Assembly: GCA_017889705.1 (NCBI GenBank)
Contig: JAGGAB010000009.1
Span: 1 to 64,000 of the forward strand
Source: Bacillota bacterium
Lineage (GTDB): Bacteria > Bacillota > Negativicutes > Sporomusales > Sporomusaceae
DNA length: 64,000 bases
Direction: 5' to 3'
Positions 1 through 8,642 of the stretch are shown in pieces; positions within the stretch are counted from its first letter, which is position 1; every line of letters begins with the position of its first letter. The notes under the pieces are model-generated. The model was not told the origin of the DNA, ran no database searches, and saw only the letters and a program-made list of their open reading frames with translations. Made by a program: the position numbers and the translations under genes.

Positions 1-699
1 GCCACTCGCGGAACCTTTAAACCGTTTACCTACATGGATGACAAAGACCATTTGACTGGCTATGATATTGAAATTTTACGGGAAATAGAAAAAAGAAATC
101 CTTCAATAAAATTTGAATTTAAAACTATGAGCGTGGATGCCGGCTTTTTAGCGATGGAATCTGGCCAAATTGATCTAATTGCTAATCAAATAGTTAGCAA
201 TCCCCAAAGAGCAGATAAGAGCATTTTTACAAAAGAAGTTAACAATTATACCAGTCGGAAACTCGCTGTAAAAGGTGATCGCAACGACATACAGGGTATT
301 GATGATTTGCGTGGAAAAAAAGTTGCTGTTACAAGCAGCAGTGAAGTGACTAGGCAATTACAAAAGTATAATGAAACTGCAGAACCCAAGATTGATCTGG
401 TGTACACTGACAAGGGAACAGCTGAAACATTCAATCTGGTAGCTACCGGACGGGTTGATGCAACTCCGGCATATGATGTTGCAATCGAGGAAGCAAAAAA
501 GACTCTTGGTATTAATATAAAGGCGGTTGGCCCCACGATTGCCAGTGATGCTACCAGCTATGCACTACGTAAAGATGAAAAATCTCAACAGTTGGCAGAT
601 TTGATTGACGCCACGATCAAAGAAATGCGAGCAGATGGAACTCTGAAAAAGTTATCTGAACAATTTTTAGGTAAGGACTATACCATTCCGCAAAAGTAA
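1..699 (+). CDS. Amino-acid ABC transporter substrate-binding protein (5' end cut)
   Basis: Partial gene: the frame is open to base 1, so the signal peptide and first strand lie outside the window. The visible 232 codons match the bacterial extracellular solute-binding family 3 fold (SBP_bac_3): GYDIEILREIEKR near the start, a central IQGIDDLRGKKVAV hinge segment, and a C-terminal IKEMRADGTLKKLSEQFLG helix. It would bind a polar amino acid outside the membrane and deliver it to the two permeases and ATPase that follow. The downstream C-S lyase makes cystine or a related sulfur amino acid the best guess (as in Bacillus TcyJKLMN), but specificity cannot be read from the sequence. Confidence 0.88.
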   Translation, partial: ATRGTFKPFTYMDDKDHLTGYDIEILREIEKRNPSIKFEFKTMSVDAGFLAMESGQIDLIANQIVSNPQRADKSIFTKEVNNYTSRKLAVKGDRNDIQGIDDLRGKKVAVTSSSEVTRQLQKYNETAEPKIDLVYTDKGTAETFNLVATGRVDATPAYDVAIEEAKKTLGINIKAVGPTIASDATSYALRKDEKSQQLADLIDATIKEMRADGTLKKLSEQFLGKDYTIPQK

Positions 700-700
700 A

Positions 701-833
701 GATAACAAAAAATGGAGACTTAAATCAGGCGGCGCTTTAACGCCGTCTGATTTGTAACCGAAATTGTCTAGGAACTTAGCTGCTCACCTGTGACCACAGG
801 GTATGCCGAAGCAGGAGTATTGGGATAGGTTAG
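701..833 (+). repeat. Dispersed repeat family A, copy 1
   Basis: Starts with an AATGGAGACTTAAATCAG box, then a hairpin core around GGCGCTTTAACGCC, then a spacer and a GTATTGGGATAGGTTAG-like end. The same order of boxes recurs at 33275-33400 (minus), 43500-43620 (plus) and 53590-53716 (plus), with partial copies at 26286-26334 and 41783-41837. The first in-frame ATG of the following permease frame (803) lies inside this repeat. Confidence 0.75.
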
Positions 834-865
834 ACGTCAAGGAAAGTCAGAAAGTAGGTGATATC

Positions 866-1564
866 TTGGGAAGTTATTTTAGTTTTGATTATATGATAAA
901 ATCGTTTCCGATTTTATTGTCATATATTGATGTCACGATTATTGTAACCATTGTTGCAGAGATATTTGGCATTTTGATTGGCTGTGTAGTTGCATTAATT
1001 CGTATTAATAAGATAAAAGTACTAAATCAAATTTGTTTCTTTTACATCTCTTTTATCAGAGGTACGCCTTTTTTAGTACAGTTATATTTGGTTTGTTTTG
1101 GACTGCCTCAATTAATACAAGGCTTTGGCTATCAAGATATTCGCTCAATACCTGTGCTGCTATTTGTCTTTTTTATTATGGCAGTACACAGTGGCGCCTA
1201 CATTGCCGAAATTATGCGTAGCAGTATTTTAGCAGTAGATAAAGGACAGCTGGAAGCGGCTCATTCCGTTGGGATGAGTAGTTATCAGGCATATATTCGG
1301 ATTATTTTACCGCAAGCATTTAGTATGGCCATTCCTGCTATCGGCAACAACGTGATCGGGACCTTAAAAAGTACGTCATTAATTTTTAATGTTGGGATTG
1401 TCGATATGCTGAGAAAAGCGGAATTGATGGGATCTTATAGTTATCGGCATTTAGAGTTATATATCGATGTTGCGATTATTTATGTTCTCTTATGTTTTGC
1501 AGTACAGGCGGTAACTCGTTTCATCGAACGGCGCACAATACTAGGCAAGGAAGTAGCGTTGTAA
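866..1564 (+). CDS. Amino-acid ABC transporter permease 1
   Basis: Inner-membrane permease of the polar amino-acid (HisM/GlnP) family, about 232 residues with five or so hydrophobic segments. The EAA cytoplasmic loop is visible as GQLEAAHSVGMSSYQAYIRIILPQA. I place the start at TTG 866 (preceded by AGGTGAT), giving the usual short N-terminus LGSYFSFDYMIKSFPILL. The frame is open back to an ATG at 803, but residues from there are encoded by a dispersed repeat and have no family counterpart. Pairs with the second permease and the ATPase downstream in one operon. Confidence 0.85.
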   Translation: MGSYFSFDYMIKSFPILLSYIDVTIIVTIVAEIFGILIGCVVALIRINKIKVLNQICFFYISFIRGTPFLVQLYLVCFGLPQLIQGFGYQDIRSIPVLLFVFFIMAVHSGAYIAEIMRSSILAVDKGQLEAAHSVGMSSYQAYIRIILPQAFSMAIPAIGNNVIGTLKSTSLIFNVGIVDMLRKAELMGSYSYRHLELYIDVAIIYVLLCFAVQAVTRFIERRTILGKEVAL

Positions 1565-1596
1565 TTCATTTGATAAAAAAAGGAACGTAAATCACT

Positions 1597-2313
1597 ATGA
1601 ATATCATTATTGAGCCTTACATTTTAATGGAAATATTTTATAAATTAGTCCGATATGTTCCGGTGACGCTGGCGATAGCTGTAACCAGCATGCTTTTGGC
1701 CAGTATTTTGGGAATTTTGGTTATGGTTATTCGCATGAAAAAAGTTCCTGTGTTGAGCCCTATAGCTGATTTATATGTACTATTAGGTAGAGCATTGCCG
1801 ACAATGATTGTTCTATATATCGTATTTTTTGCTTTGCCGATCATCCTTATGGTTTTTTCTGAATCAACAGGCAAGAAGTTTGACTTTAATCAAATCCCGG
1901 CAGTTACTTTTGCCATTATTGGTTTGACGCTTAGCACAGGCGCCTATTTGGCCGAAATATTCCGGGCTGCTGTACAATCAGTTGAAAAAGGTCAAATGGA
2001 GGCTGCGTTATCAATTGGTATGACCTGGTGGCAGGGCTTTTATCGCATTATACTTAGACAAGCGGCGGTATTTGCGATGCCCTTGATGGCCAATCAGTTT
2101 TTAAATTTAATAAAAAATACTTCTATTGCTTTTATGATTACAGTAATGGAGTTGTTTGGAGCAGCTAATGTGCTTAGCGCTAGTAATAATCGCTATTTAG
2201 AAGTGTATGTTGTTGTGGCGCTGCTGTATTGGGGAACAAGTATTACTTTTGAAAAAATATTTTTGGTAATTGAGGACAAACTTGCTTTCTTTAAGAAAGG
2301 AATAAAACAATGA
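1597..2313 (+). CDS. Amino-acid ABC transporter permease 2
   Basis: Second HisM/GlnP-type permease, 238 residues, with the EAA loop [25 protein letters not shown]. Together with the preceding permease it would form the heterodimeric membrane channel of the importer; two-permease systems are typical of cystine importers such as TcyLM, which fits the context but does not prove it. The TGA stop overlaps the ATG of the ATPase gene by 4 bases, so the two are probably translationally coupled. Confidence 0.9.
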   Translation: MNIIIEPYILMEIFYKLVRYVPVTLAIAVTSMLLASILGILVMVIRMKKVPVLSPIADLYVLLGRALPTMIVLYIVFFALPIILMVFSESTGKKFDFNQIPAVTFAIIGLTLSTGAYLAEIFRAAVQSVEKGQMEAALSIGMTWWQGFYRIILRQAAVFAMPLMANQFLNLIKNTSIAFMITVMELFGAANVLSASNNRYLEVYVVVALLYWGTSITFEKIFLVIEDKLAFFKKGIKQ

Positions 2314-3065
2314 TTACATTTAAAAACATACACAAATCATTTGGCGATAACCAGGTATTAAAGGGGATTAACTGCACAATACCTACCGGTTCGGTAACGG
2401 TTATTTTGGGACCAAGCGGCTCTGGCAAAACAACATTATTACGGTCAATCAACTTTCTTGAAAAAGCTGATCGTGGAGAAATTATCTTAGATGATCTTCA
2501 CATCAATGTCGAAAAGGCATCAAAAGCCGAGATTCATAAAATTCGTCAGCATACAGCCATGGTTTTTCAAATGTATAACTTATTTACAAATAAGACCGCG
2601 TTAGAGAATGTCATGGAAGGTTTGACTATTGTAAAGAAGCTACCTAAACACGAGGCTAAAGAACAGGCATTATTTTATTTAGAGAAGGTAGGGTTGGTTA
2701 ATAAAGCTGATGCTTATCCGCATGAGTTATCTGGCGGACAGCAGCAGCGTATCGGGATTGCACGCGCCTTAGCTCTAAATCCTGATGTTATTTTATTTGA
2801 TGAACCAACCTCGGCACTTGATCCGGAATTAGTAGGTGAAGTGCTTGAAGTTATGCAAACGGTAGTTCAAGAAGTGAACTCAACAATGCTGGTTGTTACT
2901 CATGAAATTAACTTTGCCCGTGAAGTTGCAGACAATATTATTTTTATGGATCATGGTGTTATTGTTGAACAAGGGCCGCCAGAGGAAATATTAAGTAATC
3001 CCAAAGAAGAGCGAACAAAACAATTTTTGTCACGGTATATTTCATTTAACGAGTATGACATTTAA
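2310..3065 (+). CDS. Amino-acid ABC transporter ATP-binding protein
   Basis: ATPase of the importer, 251 residues. Walker [10 protein letters not shown] (about 35-43), Q-loop MVFQMYNLF, signature [15 protein letters not shown], Walker [13 protein letters not shown] and switch histidine in VVTHEINFA are all intact. Sequence style is that of the GlnQ/HisP/TcyN polar amino-acid family. It sits on the cytoplasmic face of the two permeases and powers uptake. It overlaps the preceding permease by 4 bases and is followed after 51 bases by the DUF1847 gene on the same strand. Confidence 0.93.
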   Translation: MITFKNIHKSFGDNQVLKGINCTIPTGSVTVILGPSGSGKTTLLRSINFLEKADRGEIILDDLHINVEKASKAEIHKIRQHTAMVFQMYNLFTNKTALENVMEGLTIVKKLPKHEAKEQALFYLEKVGLVNKADAYPHELSGGQQQRIGIARALALNPDVILFDEPTSALDPELVGEVLEVMQTVVQEVNSTMLVVTHEINFAREVADNIIFMDHGVIVEQGPPEEILSNPKEERTKQFLSRYISFNEYDI

Positions 3066-3116
3066 AATAAAAGATAGTACAGGGAAACCTTAGAAAAAGA
3101 AAAGAGGAATTATAAA

Positions 3117-3791
3117 ATGGCTAGTAAAAAGGATCTTGAACAGTTAAGTTGCACAAATTGCAGTATTTATAATTGCAGAACAAAGAGTCAGCAGTTTCCG
3201 GCTTTCTGCTTGACCACAAAAGATGTTGCCGGACATCCGATTGATAATGATATTGAGGACATTAAAAAGCATTTACAGGGTGATGATCAAGATGCGATTA
3301 TTGCCAGAGCATCAGCTCAAGTAGAAGGGCTATTTTATGGCAAATTAACCCGGGTAGAGGAGATTATGGAATTTGCTAATAGGATTGGTGCTAAAAAAAT
3401 AGGTATCGCCACTTGTGCTGGTTTGATTGAAGAAGCCAAAATTTTTGCTGATATTCTCGCAGCTAAAGGGTTTGAATATTATAGTGCCATCTGTAAAGTA
3501 GGGGCAACTGACAAAACGGAAATTGGGATATTGGAAGAAGAAAAAATTCGTCCGGGTAACCATGAATCAATGTGTAATCCAATCTTACAGGCCAGAGTGT
3601 TAAACTATCAGAAAACCGATTTAAATGTTGTCATTGGATTGTGTGTTGGCCATGACTCATTATTTATTAAGTATTCTGAGGCACCGGTTACAACTCTGGT
3701 GACCAAGGATAGATTGACCGGGCACAACCCGGTAGCGGCTTTGTATACCGCTCATTCATATTACAAAAAGCTGTTGCAGAAAAAAGAATAG
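3117..3791 (+). CDS. DUF1847 family metal-binding-like protein
   Basis: 224-residue protein of the DUF1847 family, of unknown function. The N-terminus is cysteine-rich (CTNCSIYNC, then a further Cys about 16 residues on), and a second half carries IGIATCAGLIEEAKIFADIL, SAICKVGATDKTEIG, ESMCNPILQARVLN and VIGLCVGHDSLF, a set of conserved Cys/His positions suggesting metal or FeS binding. Good ribosome binding site (AAAGAGGAAT) before ATG 3117. It lies between the ABC importer and the PatB-like lyase, so a link to sulfur amino-acid metabolism is plausible but not shown. Confidence 0.8.
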   Translation: MASKKDLEQLSCTNCSIYNCRTKSQQFPAFCLTTKDVAGHPIDNDIEDIKKHLQGDDQDAIIARASAQVEGLFYGKLTRVEEIMEFANRIGAKKIGIATCAGLIEEAKIFADILAAKGFEYYSAICKVGATDKTEIGILEEEKIRPGNHESMCNPILQARVLNYQKTDLNVVIGLCVGHDSLFIKYSEAPVTTLVTKDRLTGHNPVAALYTAHSYYKKLLQKKE

Positions 3792-3854
3792 AAATATAGG
3801 GTGATTTATATCTATAAGCAGAGGCCAGTTTAGGGTGAGAGAGGAACGCAGATT

Positions 3855-5042
3855 ATGAGAGATAGCAGTACGAAGTTGGATTTTGACAAGCTTATTATCC
3901 GCCAGGGAACAGGCAGTCGCAAATGGGATGATATCGGCAGCGTTTTTGGGAGCAAAGAAGTATTGCCGCTATGGATTGCTGATATGGATTTTGCATCTCC
4001 TGAGGCTGTTACGGCAAAAGTTATTGAGCGGGCGCAGCATCCGCTCTATGCTTATAATGCCCGTCAGGATAGCTTTAACCAAGCAATTGTTGACTGGGTG
4101 AAGCGCCAACATGATTGGGATATCGAAAAAGAATGGATTGTCCAGGCGCCTGGTGTTGTGCCGGCCATAATTTTATCCATTTTAGCACTTTCCGAACCGG
4201 GGGATGGTGTGATCATCCAGCCACCGGTATATCCGCCGTTTTTTGCTTCGATAAAAGATAATAACCGGGCCATAGTCGAAAATCCGCTGGTTGCGAAGGA
4301 CGGTTATTATGAAATTGATTTTGAAGATTTGGAACAAAAACTTGCGAACCCCAAAAACAAACTGCTTTTGTTGTGCAACCCGCATAATCCGGTAGGCCGG
4401 GTATGGACACGCGATGAATTGACCAAAGTCTATAACCTTTGCCAGAAATATAAAGTTGATGTACTATCTGATGAAATTCACAGTGATTTAGTTTATGGCG
4501 GGCATAAACATACTGTTTTCGCTTCCTTAGGGACACCGGTTTGCAAACAAAGTGTTACATTTATGGCAGCAAGTAAAACCTTTAATATTGCCGGACTCAA
4601 TACTTCTTATATGATTATCCCCTGCAGCCGCAGGCGTGGACTGATTGAGGCCGAAGTTAACCGCTTGCACCTACGACGGAATAATCTTTTTGGTGTGTTA
4701 GCCACAGAAGCGGCTTATCAAGAAGGTGAGGCATGGCTTAAAGCTTTGCTTGTCTATTTGGAAAACAATGCAGATATACTTGTACAGTTTGTAAAAACAA
4801 AACTACCTAATGTAAAAGTGGTTAAACCGGAAGGAACATTTTTGGCCTGGTTGGATTTTCGCGCTTATTTTGACAATACAGAAGCGTTGGATGCATTTTT
4901 GATAAACAAGGCAAAAGTGGGACTTAATTCCGGGAAATCCTTTGGCCGCCAGGGGGAAGGTTTTGCCCGCATCAATTTTGCCACCCAACAGGCGGTTTTA
5001 GTTGGGGCCTTAACAAGAATAGAAAAGGCGCTCATGAAGTAG
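3855..5042 (+). CDS. PatB/MalY-type PLP-dependent C-S lyase or aminotransferase
   Basis: 395-residue class I/II aminotransferase-fold enzyme of the PatB/MalY (cystathionine beta-lyase) group. Visible hallmarks: PLWIADMDFASPEAV near the N-terminus, the cofactor-binding LSDEIHSDLVY, the PLP-lysine segment AASKTFNIAGL, and FARINFAT with the substrate-carboxylate arginine near the C-terminus. Such enzymes cleave cystathionine, cystine or cysteine conjugates to a thiol, pyruvate and ammonia. Its place after an amino-acid importer supports a role in degrading imported sulfur amino acids. A pure aminotransferase role cannot be excluded. Confidence 0.87.
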   Translation: MRDSSTKLDFDKLIIRQGTGSRKWDDIGSVFGSKEVLPLWIADMDFASPEAVTAKVIERAQHPLYAYNARQDSFNQAIVDWVKRQHDWDIEKEWIVQAPGVVPAIILSILALSEPGDGVIIQPPVYPPFFASIKDNNRAIVENPLVAKDGYYEIDFEDLEQKLANPKNKLLLLCNPHNPVGRVWTRDELTKVYNLCQKYKVDVLSDEIHSDLVYGGHKHTVFASLGTPVCKQSVTFMAASKTFNIAGLNTSYMIIPCSRRRGLIEAEVNRLHLRRNNLFGVLATEAAYQEGEAWLKALLVYLENNADILVQFVKTKLPNVKVVKPEGTFLAWLDFRAYFDNTEALDAFLINKAKVGLNSGKSFGRQGEGFARINFATQQAVLVGALTRIEKALMK

Positions 5043-5093
5043 ATTAACTACGGTTAGTTAATGAAAACTTATAGTTAGCTTTTAAACAGAGTA

Positions 5094-5123
5094 AGTCCGT
5101 ACCACTTTTGCGTGGTACGGACT
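5094..5123 (+). terminator. Hairpin terminator after the lyase gene
   Basis: Inverted repeat AGTCCGTACCAC / GTGGTACGGACT with a 6-base loop, between the convergent lyase and TerC genes. The T-rich tail is short (ATTCTTATAG), so termination efficiency is uncertain. Confidence 0.7.
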
Positions 5124-5156
5124 ATTCTTATAGTATATGTGTTGAAGTAGAGATGT

Positions 5157-5864
5157 TTAGGCCGCGTCAGTTTTAGCAGTATGTTCATCAGCGGTGTGTG
5201 CTTTAGCTGCGTAGTGGGCATTCCGTTTGGCGGCGCCTAACACGGCGGCAACGATTATTAAGCTAAGCACCCATTCTTGAGGACCAGATAAAGAGAAGTA
5301 GTTAGTTAGTAGTGGGTCGCCGGCTATCATGCTGCCTGCAGTCCAGGCAAGCACTGCACCGCCCGCATAAACTATTAGCGGGTAACGGTCTACTATTTTG
5401 ATAAAGGCAGTACTTCCCCAAATAATAGTAGGAATGGTAATCAGGATACCGATAATCACTAAGGTGAGATCGCCGTTGGCTACACCGGCTACCGCCATTA
5501 CATTATCAATACCCATGACGCCATCAGCGATTACAATGGTGCGTACGGCTGCTTGCAAGCTGGTATGCGAAGCTATCGAATGATCTTTTTTATCTGCCAG
5601 CAATTTGTAGGCTATCCAAATGAGCAGGATGCCACCGGTCATCATTAAGGCCGGAATCTGCAATAACCATACTACTAATACTGAGGAAATGATCCGGACA
5701 CAGATTGCGCCGGCTGTACCCCAAAATACGGCTTTTTTCTGCTGATTTTGAGGCAACTTGTGAGCAGCCATACCAATCACAATAGCATTGTCACCTGCAA
5801 GGATTAGGTCGATGAAAAGAATAGCCAGTAAACTCCAAAGAAAATCTGTTGTCATAAATTCCAT
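5157..5864 (-). CDS. TerC/YkoY-family membrane protein, probable Mn2+ exporter
   Basis: 235-residue integral membrane protein of the TerC family (YjbE/YkoY type). Typical acidic membrane motifs are visible: IDLILAGDNAIVIGMAA near the N-terminus and VIADGVMGIDNVMAVAGVANGD in the middle, both thought to handle divalent metal. Family members in Bacillus (YkoY/MeeF, YceF/MeeY) move Mn2+ out of the cytoplasm. Start ATG 5864 is 8 bases after AGGAGG. The upstream leader is a yybP-ykoY Mn2+ riboswitch, which strongly supports manganese as the substrate. The C-terminus is a hydrophilic Ala/Lys/His-rich tail. Confidence 0.9.
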   Translation of the reverse strand: MEFMTTDFLWSLLAILFIDLILAGDNAIVIGMAAHKLPQNQQKKAVFWGTAGAICVRIISSVLVVWLLQIPALMMTGGILLIWIAYKLLADKKDHSIASHTSLQAAVRTIVIADGVMGIDNVMAVAGVANGDLTLVIIGILITIPTIIWGSTAFIKIVDRYPLIVYAGGAVLAWTAGSMIAGDPLLTNYFSLSGPQEWVLSLIIVAAVLGAAKRNAHYAAKAHTADEHTAKTDAA

Positions 5865-5890
5865 AGTAAATTCCTCCTGTTATTAAAAAA

Positions 5891-5918
5891 CTAACCTTGC
5901 CTAGTTTGGCAAGGTTAG
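5891..5918 (-). terminator. Intrinsic terminator of the Mn2+ riboswitch
   Basis: Perfect 11-bp stem CTAACCTTGCC / GGCAAGGTTAG with a 6-base loop followed on the minus strand by a run of T (A-run at 5884-5890). It lies between the aptamer and the TerC gene. The CCTTGCC arm repeats the sequence at the aptamer 3' end, as expected for a transcriptional switch. Confidence 0.85.
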
Positions 5919-5942
5919 TTAAACGTTAGGGGAATAGAAAAA

Positions 5943-6044
5943 GACCTTACCATTTAGGCAAGGTCTCACCAGCGTGTTAAAGGCCAGCAAAGCCGGGCTT
6001 ACGCCGCAGTGTCGACTTTGCTTGTCGGTTACTCCCCTTGATAA
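5943..6044 (-). promoter_or_regulatory. yybP-ykoY manganese riboswitch
   Basis: Read on the minus strand the leader has AAGGGGAGTAACCGAC, then AGCAAAGTCG, then CCGGCTTTGCTGG, then GAGACCTTGCC: the order and sequence of the conserved boxes of the yybP-ykoY RNA. AAGG at the 5' end pairs with CCTT at the 3' end to close P1. In this family Mn2+ binding prevents terminator formation and turns on an Mn2+ exporter, in agreement with the TerC-type gene it precedes. Next to it, 5941-5967 forms a second hairpin that may act as antiterminator. Confidence 0.9.
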
Positions 6045-6142
6045 TATATTGTTTGATATTATTATATACAGGACTTATACTTACGTCAAGATGCTGCCTA
6101 ACCCCAATATTAAATAATCCAATCAGATAAGAATTGAAAATA

Positions 6143-6739
6143 TCACATTGCTTGTGTGTCAAATTTAGTTTGCAGTTCGTTAATTTTTGCTTGATAGCTG
6201 GTAACGACATCAGCTTCATAAATCAAGGACAAGTTAATTCTGGCAGCGGCAAGCGAAGCTTCAACACAAGTCCTAAGGAACAACAAACCGATTTTTAAGT
6301 CACCAAGTACGCCGCGCTTTACTTTGGGCAGCATGGATATACCAGGCTCCAAGGCTGTGAGGCAGGCTTCGCCGATTGTTAACGGTATTTCAATGGCAGA
6401 TAAAGCTGCCGCCTGGATGTTAGCCTTGCGTACTTGGGTTTGTTCCGGGCAGTCATTTGGTAGTTTATAAGCATCAAGAACTCCTTGATAAGCGATTGCA
6501 TCCCCATCGATGCAGGCTAATAATTCAGTGTGTAGTTTGGTTAACTGACTTTTGGCATTTTGGAAAAATTCCTCATGTTTTTCTCCGGTTGAGTGACCTA
6601 AAGCTGAATTGACTGCCATTTCCAGTAAAGCAACACCCATTAAGCCTGATAATGCAGTAACGCAGCCACCTGCCGGAACAACTGGTTCAGCAGTCGCTAC
6701 CTTATTGGCAAAGTCTTTAATGTTTAAATCTACCAGCAT
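6143..6739 (-). CDS. Cyclodeaminase/cyclohydrolase family protein (FchA-like)
   Basis: 198 residues from ATG 6739 (AAAGGCGG 7 bases upstream; the frame continues to 6829 but without a ribosome binding site). The N-terminal segment NIKDFANKVATAEPVVPAGGCVTALSGLMGVALLEMAV is the all-helical fold typical of formiminotetrahydrofolate cyclodeaminase/methenyl-THF cyclohydrolase (compare PAPGGGSVSALAGSLGAAL in the protein encoded at 33472). The glycine triplet is PAGGC instead of PGGGS, so it is a divergent paralog. Substrate unknown; a folate-linked reaction is inferred from family only. Confidence 0.75.
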   Translation of the reverse strand: MLVDLNIKDFANKVATAEPVVPAGGCVTALSGLMGVALLEMAVNSALGHSTGEKHEEFFQNAKSQLTKLHTELLACIDGDAIAYQGVLDAYKLPNDCPEQTQVRKANIQAAALSAIEIPLTIGEACLTALEPGISMLPKVKRGVLGDLKIGLLFLRTCVEASLAAARINLSLIYEADVVTSYQAKINELQTKFDTQAM

Positions 6740-6909
6740 GTTATCATCCGCCTTTGTATCAGAATGAGGACAAAACTTTACATGTATATCATACACTTTA
6801 TTTTCCAATTGTTCAGTGATTATTATCATAGAGTTGCAAGATTTTTCTTATGCGTGCAACTGCTGAAAACATGATTGTTGACTGAGTATTGCTATCAAAA
6901 ATAAAGGAG

Positions 6910-6925
6910 TGTGATGGTTGTCACA
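6910..6925. promoter_or_regulatory. CRP/FNR-family type operator
   Basis: TGTGATGGTTGTCACA is an exact TGTGA-N6-TCACA dyad, 65 bases before the YgbA-like gene. This pattern is bound by CRP/FNR-superfamily regulators, including NO-responsive HcpR/DNR types. Which regulator binds here cannot be told from the window. Confidence 0.6.
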
Positions 6926-6990
6926 GCAAGTATAAGCAGTTTCAGGAAAAATAATAGTAATCAGAAGGCTTAAAGGGTAGGTGCTGTTAC

Positions 6991-7314
6991 ATGTTGGGGA
7001 AAAGGCTTTCGCGAGAATGCGCCAGTATCGAAAAGATGATTACGATATATTGTCAGGCAAAGCATAAAACTGGTAATGGACTGTGTGAAGACTGCAACGG
7101 TTTGTTAGAGTATGCACGGCAAAGACTCTGGCATTGTATGTTTAGTGAGGAAAAACCGGTATGTGCGAAATGCCCGGTTCATTGTTATCGTAAAACTATG
7201 AGAGAAAAGATTATTGACGTAATGCGCTATTCGGGACCCCGAATGCTATATAAACATCCGGTATTAGCGTTGCTTCATTTATTTGATTCATATAAAGTAC
7301 GCCGCCAAGCTTGA
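6991..7314 (+). CDS. YgbA-like protein (nitrous oxide-stimulated promoter family)
   Basis: 107-residue cysteine-rich protein matching the family named after the nitrous oxide-stimulated promoter (PF11756, E. coli YgbA). The recognisable pattern is ECASIEKMITIYCQAKH, then GLCEDCNGLLEYARQRL, then KPVCAKCPVHCY and MREKIIDVMRYSGPRML. Seven to eight cysteines suggest FeS or zinc binding. E. coli ygbA is induced by NO through NsrR; here the CRP/FNR-type dyad 65 bases upstream may play the equivalent role. A hairpin overlapping the stop codon terminates the transcript. Confidence 0.85.
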   Translation: MLGKRLSRECASIEKMITIYCQAKHKTGNGLCEDCNGLLEYARQRLWHCMFSEEKPVCAKCPVHCYRKTMREKIIDVMRYSGPRMLYKHPVLALLHLFDSYKVRRQA

Positions 7315-7347
7315 ATAAATAATTATTAAGCTTAGCAGCGTACTTTT
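7295..7347 (+). terminator. Terminator overlapping the ygbA-like stop codon
   Basis: Interrupted inverted repeat AAGTACGCCGC..AAGCTT / AAGCTTAGCAGCGTACTT ending in TTTTA. The 5' arm encodes the last codons of the gene. Confidence 0.65.
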
Positions 7348-7482
7348 ACATAGTGCTATCATAAACGTGTCTGGGGTTGGCAGTAACCAAGAATAGTATT
7401 GCAAAAATTCGCAATATAACATACAATTAACACAACGACATAGTTAGACAAATTTTTATCATAACAGAGGAGAGATTTTCGT

Positions 7483-8331
7483 ATGGATCATGAAGAAAAA
7501 ATAAAAACAAACAATGACATCTTAGCTGCTTTTAAATTAGTTTTACCATACCTAAATCATATTGTACGCGAAGATATGGCAGTTGGATTGACTGATCTGA
7601 AAGAATATTTGGGGTATTACCGGGCCAAGGAATTTGAATTGGATTTACCGGAAGGCAAACCTATAAGAGGGATACAAACAATAGAAGAAGCAATCAACAC
7701 TGCCAAAGATACTTATGCCGATGTTCCTGCTGAAGTATATGGCCGTCCCATAAAAACAATCTTTACCCCTATCTATGGAATAAATAAAGAGATTATTGGT
7801 ACCTTGAGTTCAGGGATTGATACGAAAAATAATCTTGAACTAATTAGTAATGTGGAAAATTTGGCTAGCACAGCCAAACATGCAGCAGAGAGTGTGGAAC
7901 AGGTTGCGAAAAGTGCCAGCGAACTGGCTGAGTCGGGGCAGCAAACCATAAAGGCAGCGCAGGTTTTAGTAGAAAAAAATCGGCATACTGCAGAAATTTT
8001 GGAGTTTATCAAAAATATTGCCGCCCAAACAAATTTGTTAGGGTTAAACGCTGCGATTGAAGCAGCGCGCGCCGGAGAACATGGCAGAGGCTTTGCGGTT
8101 GTAGCGGAAGAAGTTAGAAAATTAGCCGATCAATCGCAAGAAGCCGTAAAGAAGATTCAGATTACGTTGCAGGAAATGAGTGCTGCCATTGGCGATATAA
8201 ATAAAGCAATTGAAGTTACTGGGGCTATCAGTGAGGAGCAAGCTGCTACTACTCAGGAAATTTCGTCAAATTTGGAATATGTCAGCAGTAGTGCTAAAAA
8301 GTTAGAAGTGTATGTAGAGCGGTTTAAATAA
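7483..8331 (+). CDS. Soluble methyl-accepting chemotaxis-type signalling protein
   Basis: 282 residues with no transmembrane segment. Residues 1-110 form an input region with the look of the small ligand/PAS-like domain found in short cytoplasmic receptors ([37 protein letters not shown], then [10 protein letters not shown]). The rest is the coiled-coil signalling domain with the hairpin-tip sequence [41 protein letters not shown]. It would dock CheA/CheW. The cytoplasmic location suggests an internal cue; the ligand is unknown. Monocistronic, with AGAGGAGAG upstream of ATG 7483 and a terminator at 8356. Confidence 0.88.
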   Translation: MDHEEKIKTNNDILAAFKLVLPYLNHIVREDMAVGLTDLKEYLGYYRAKEFELDLPEGKPIRGIQTIEEAINTAKDTYADVPAEVYGRPIKTIFTPIYGINKEIIGTLSSGIDTKNNLELISNVENLASTAKHAAESVEQVAKSASELAESGQQTIKAAQVLVEKNRHTAEILEFIKNIAAQTNLLGLNAAIEAARAGEHGRGFAVVAEEVRKLADQSQEAVKKIQITLQEMSAAIGDINKAIEVTGAISEEQAATTQEISSNLEYVSSSAKKLEVYVERFK

Positions 8332-8355
8332 GATTCTTGGAATAGGTAAAAATAT

Positions 8356-8400
8356 GGGGCTGGGCATTATTGATAAATAATGTCCAGTCCCAATTTTATT
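8356..8400 (+). terminator. Terminator after the chemotaxis receptor gene
   Basis: Stem GGGGCTGGGCATTATT / AATAATGTCCAGTCCC with a short loop, followed by AATTTTATTTT. Confidence 0.8.
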
Positions 8401-8481
8401 TTGCATAATATTACTTGTATGGCGGGAACGAGAACAGGAAAAAAAGAATATGTTGCAACCAGAAAAACTAAGAAACTGCTC

Positions 8482-8512
8482 TTGACTTTGAGTTAACTCA
8501 AAGTGGTAACCT
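8482..8512 (+). promoter_or_regulatory. MerR-type promoter 1 (19-bp spacer)
   Basis: -35 TTGACT (8482-8487), 19-bp spacer, -10 TAACCT (8507-8512). The spacer carries the perfect 18-bp palindrome CTTTGAGTTAACTCAAAG (8486-8503). A stretched 19-bp spacer with a central dyad is the hallmark of MerR-activated promoters. The same arrangement precedes the lar operon, the DUF362 gene and the merR gene itself. Confidence 0.8.
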
Positions 8513-8546
8513 ATGATCAAAGGAAAATCCAAAGCCGGGAGGTGGT

Positions 8547-8642
8547 TTGTACATCTTTCCATTGCAACCCAAGTGTCAGGCTGGCCATGCACAATGGTTG
8601 GAGCTTGTTACTGATGATGAATATAACAAACTAAGAAGGTGA
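8547..8642 (+). CDS. Small protein, 31 residues, first gene of a MerR-box bicistron
   Basis: TTG start at 8547 directly after GGGAGGTGG, giving MYIFPLQPKCQAGHAQWLEL and ending in DDEYNKLRR. No family recognised. It could be a short functional peptide or a leader ORF that couples translation to the next gene: its TGA stop overlaps the GTG start of the next frame (GTGA). It begins 34 bases after the -10 of MerR-type promoter 1. A short length and a TTG start keep confidence moderate; the strong ribosome binding site and overlap argue for translation. Confidence 0.5.
   Translation: MYIFPLQPKCQAGHAQWLELVTDDEYNKLRR

Noticed and set aside
803-865. N-terminal extension MPKQEYWDRLDV... of the permease
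   Set aside because: Encoded within dispersed repeat A and without a ribosome binding site; TTG 866 gives the normal family N-terminus.
8302-8592. 96-codon minus-strand frame after the chemotaxis gene
   Set aside because: It runs through a terminator and a MerR-type promoter; the plus-strand small genes explain the region better.
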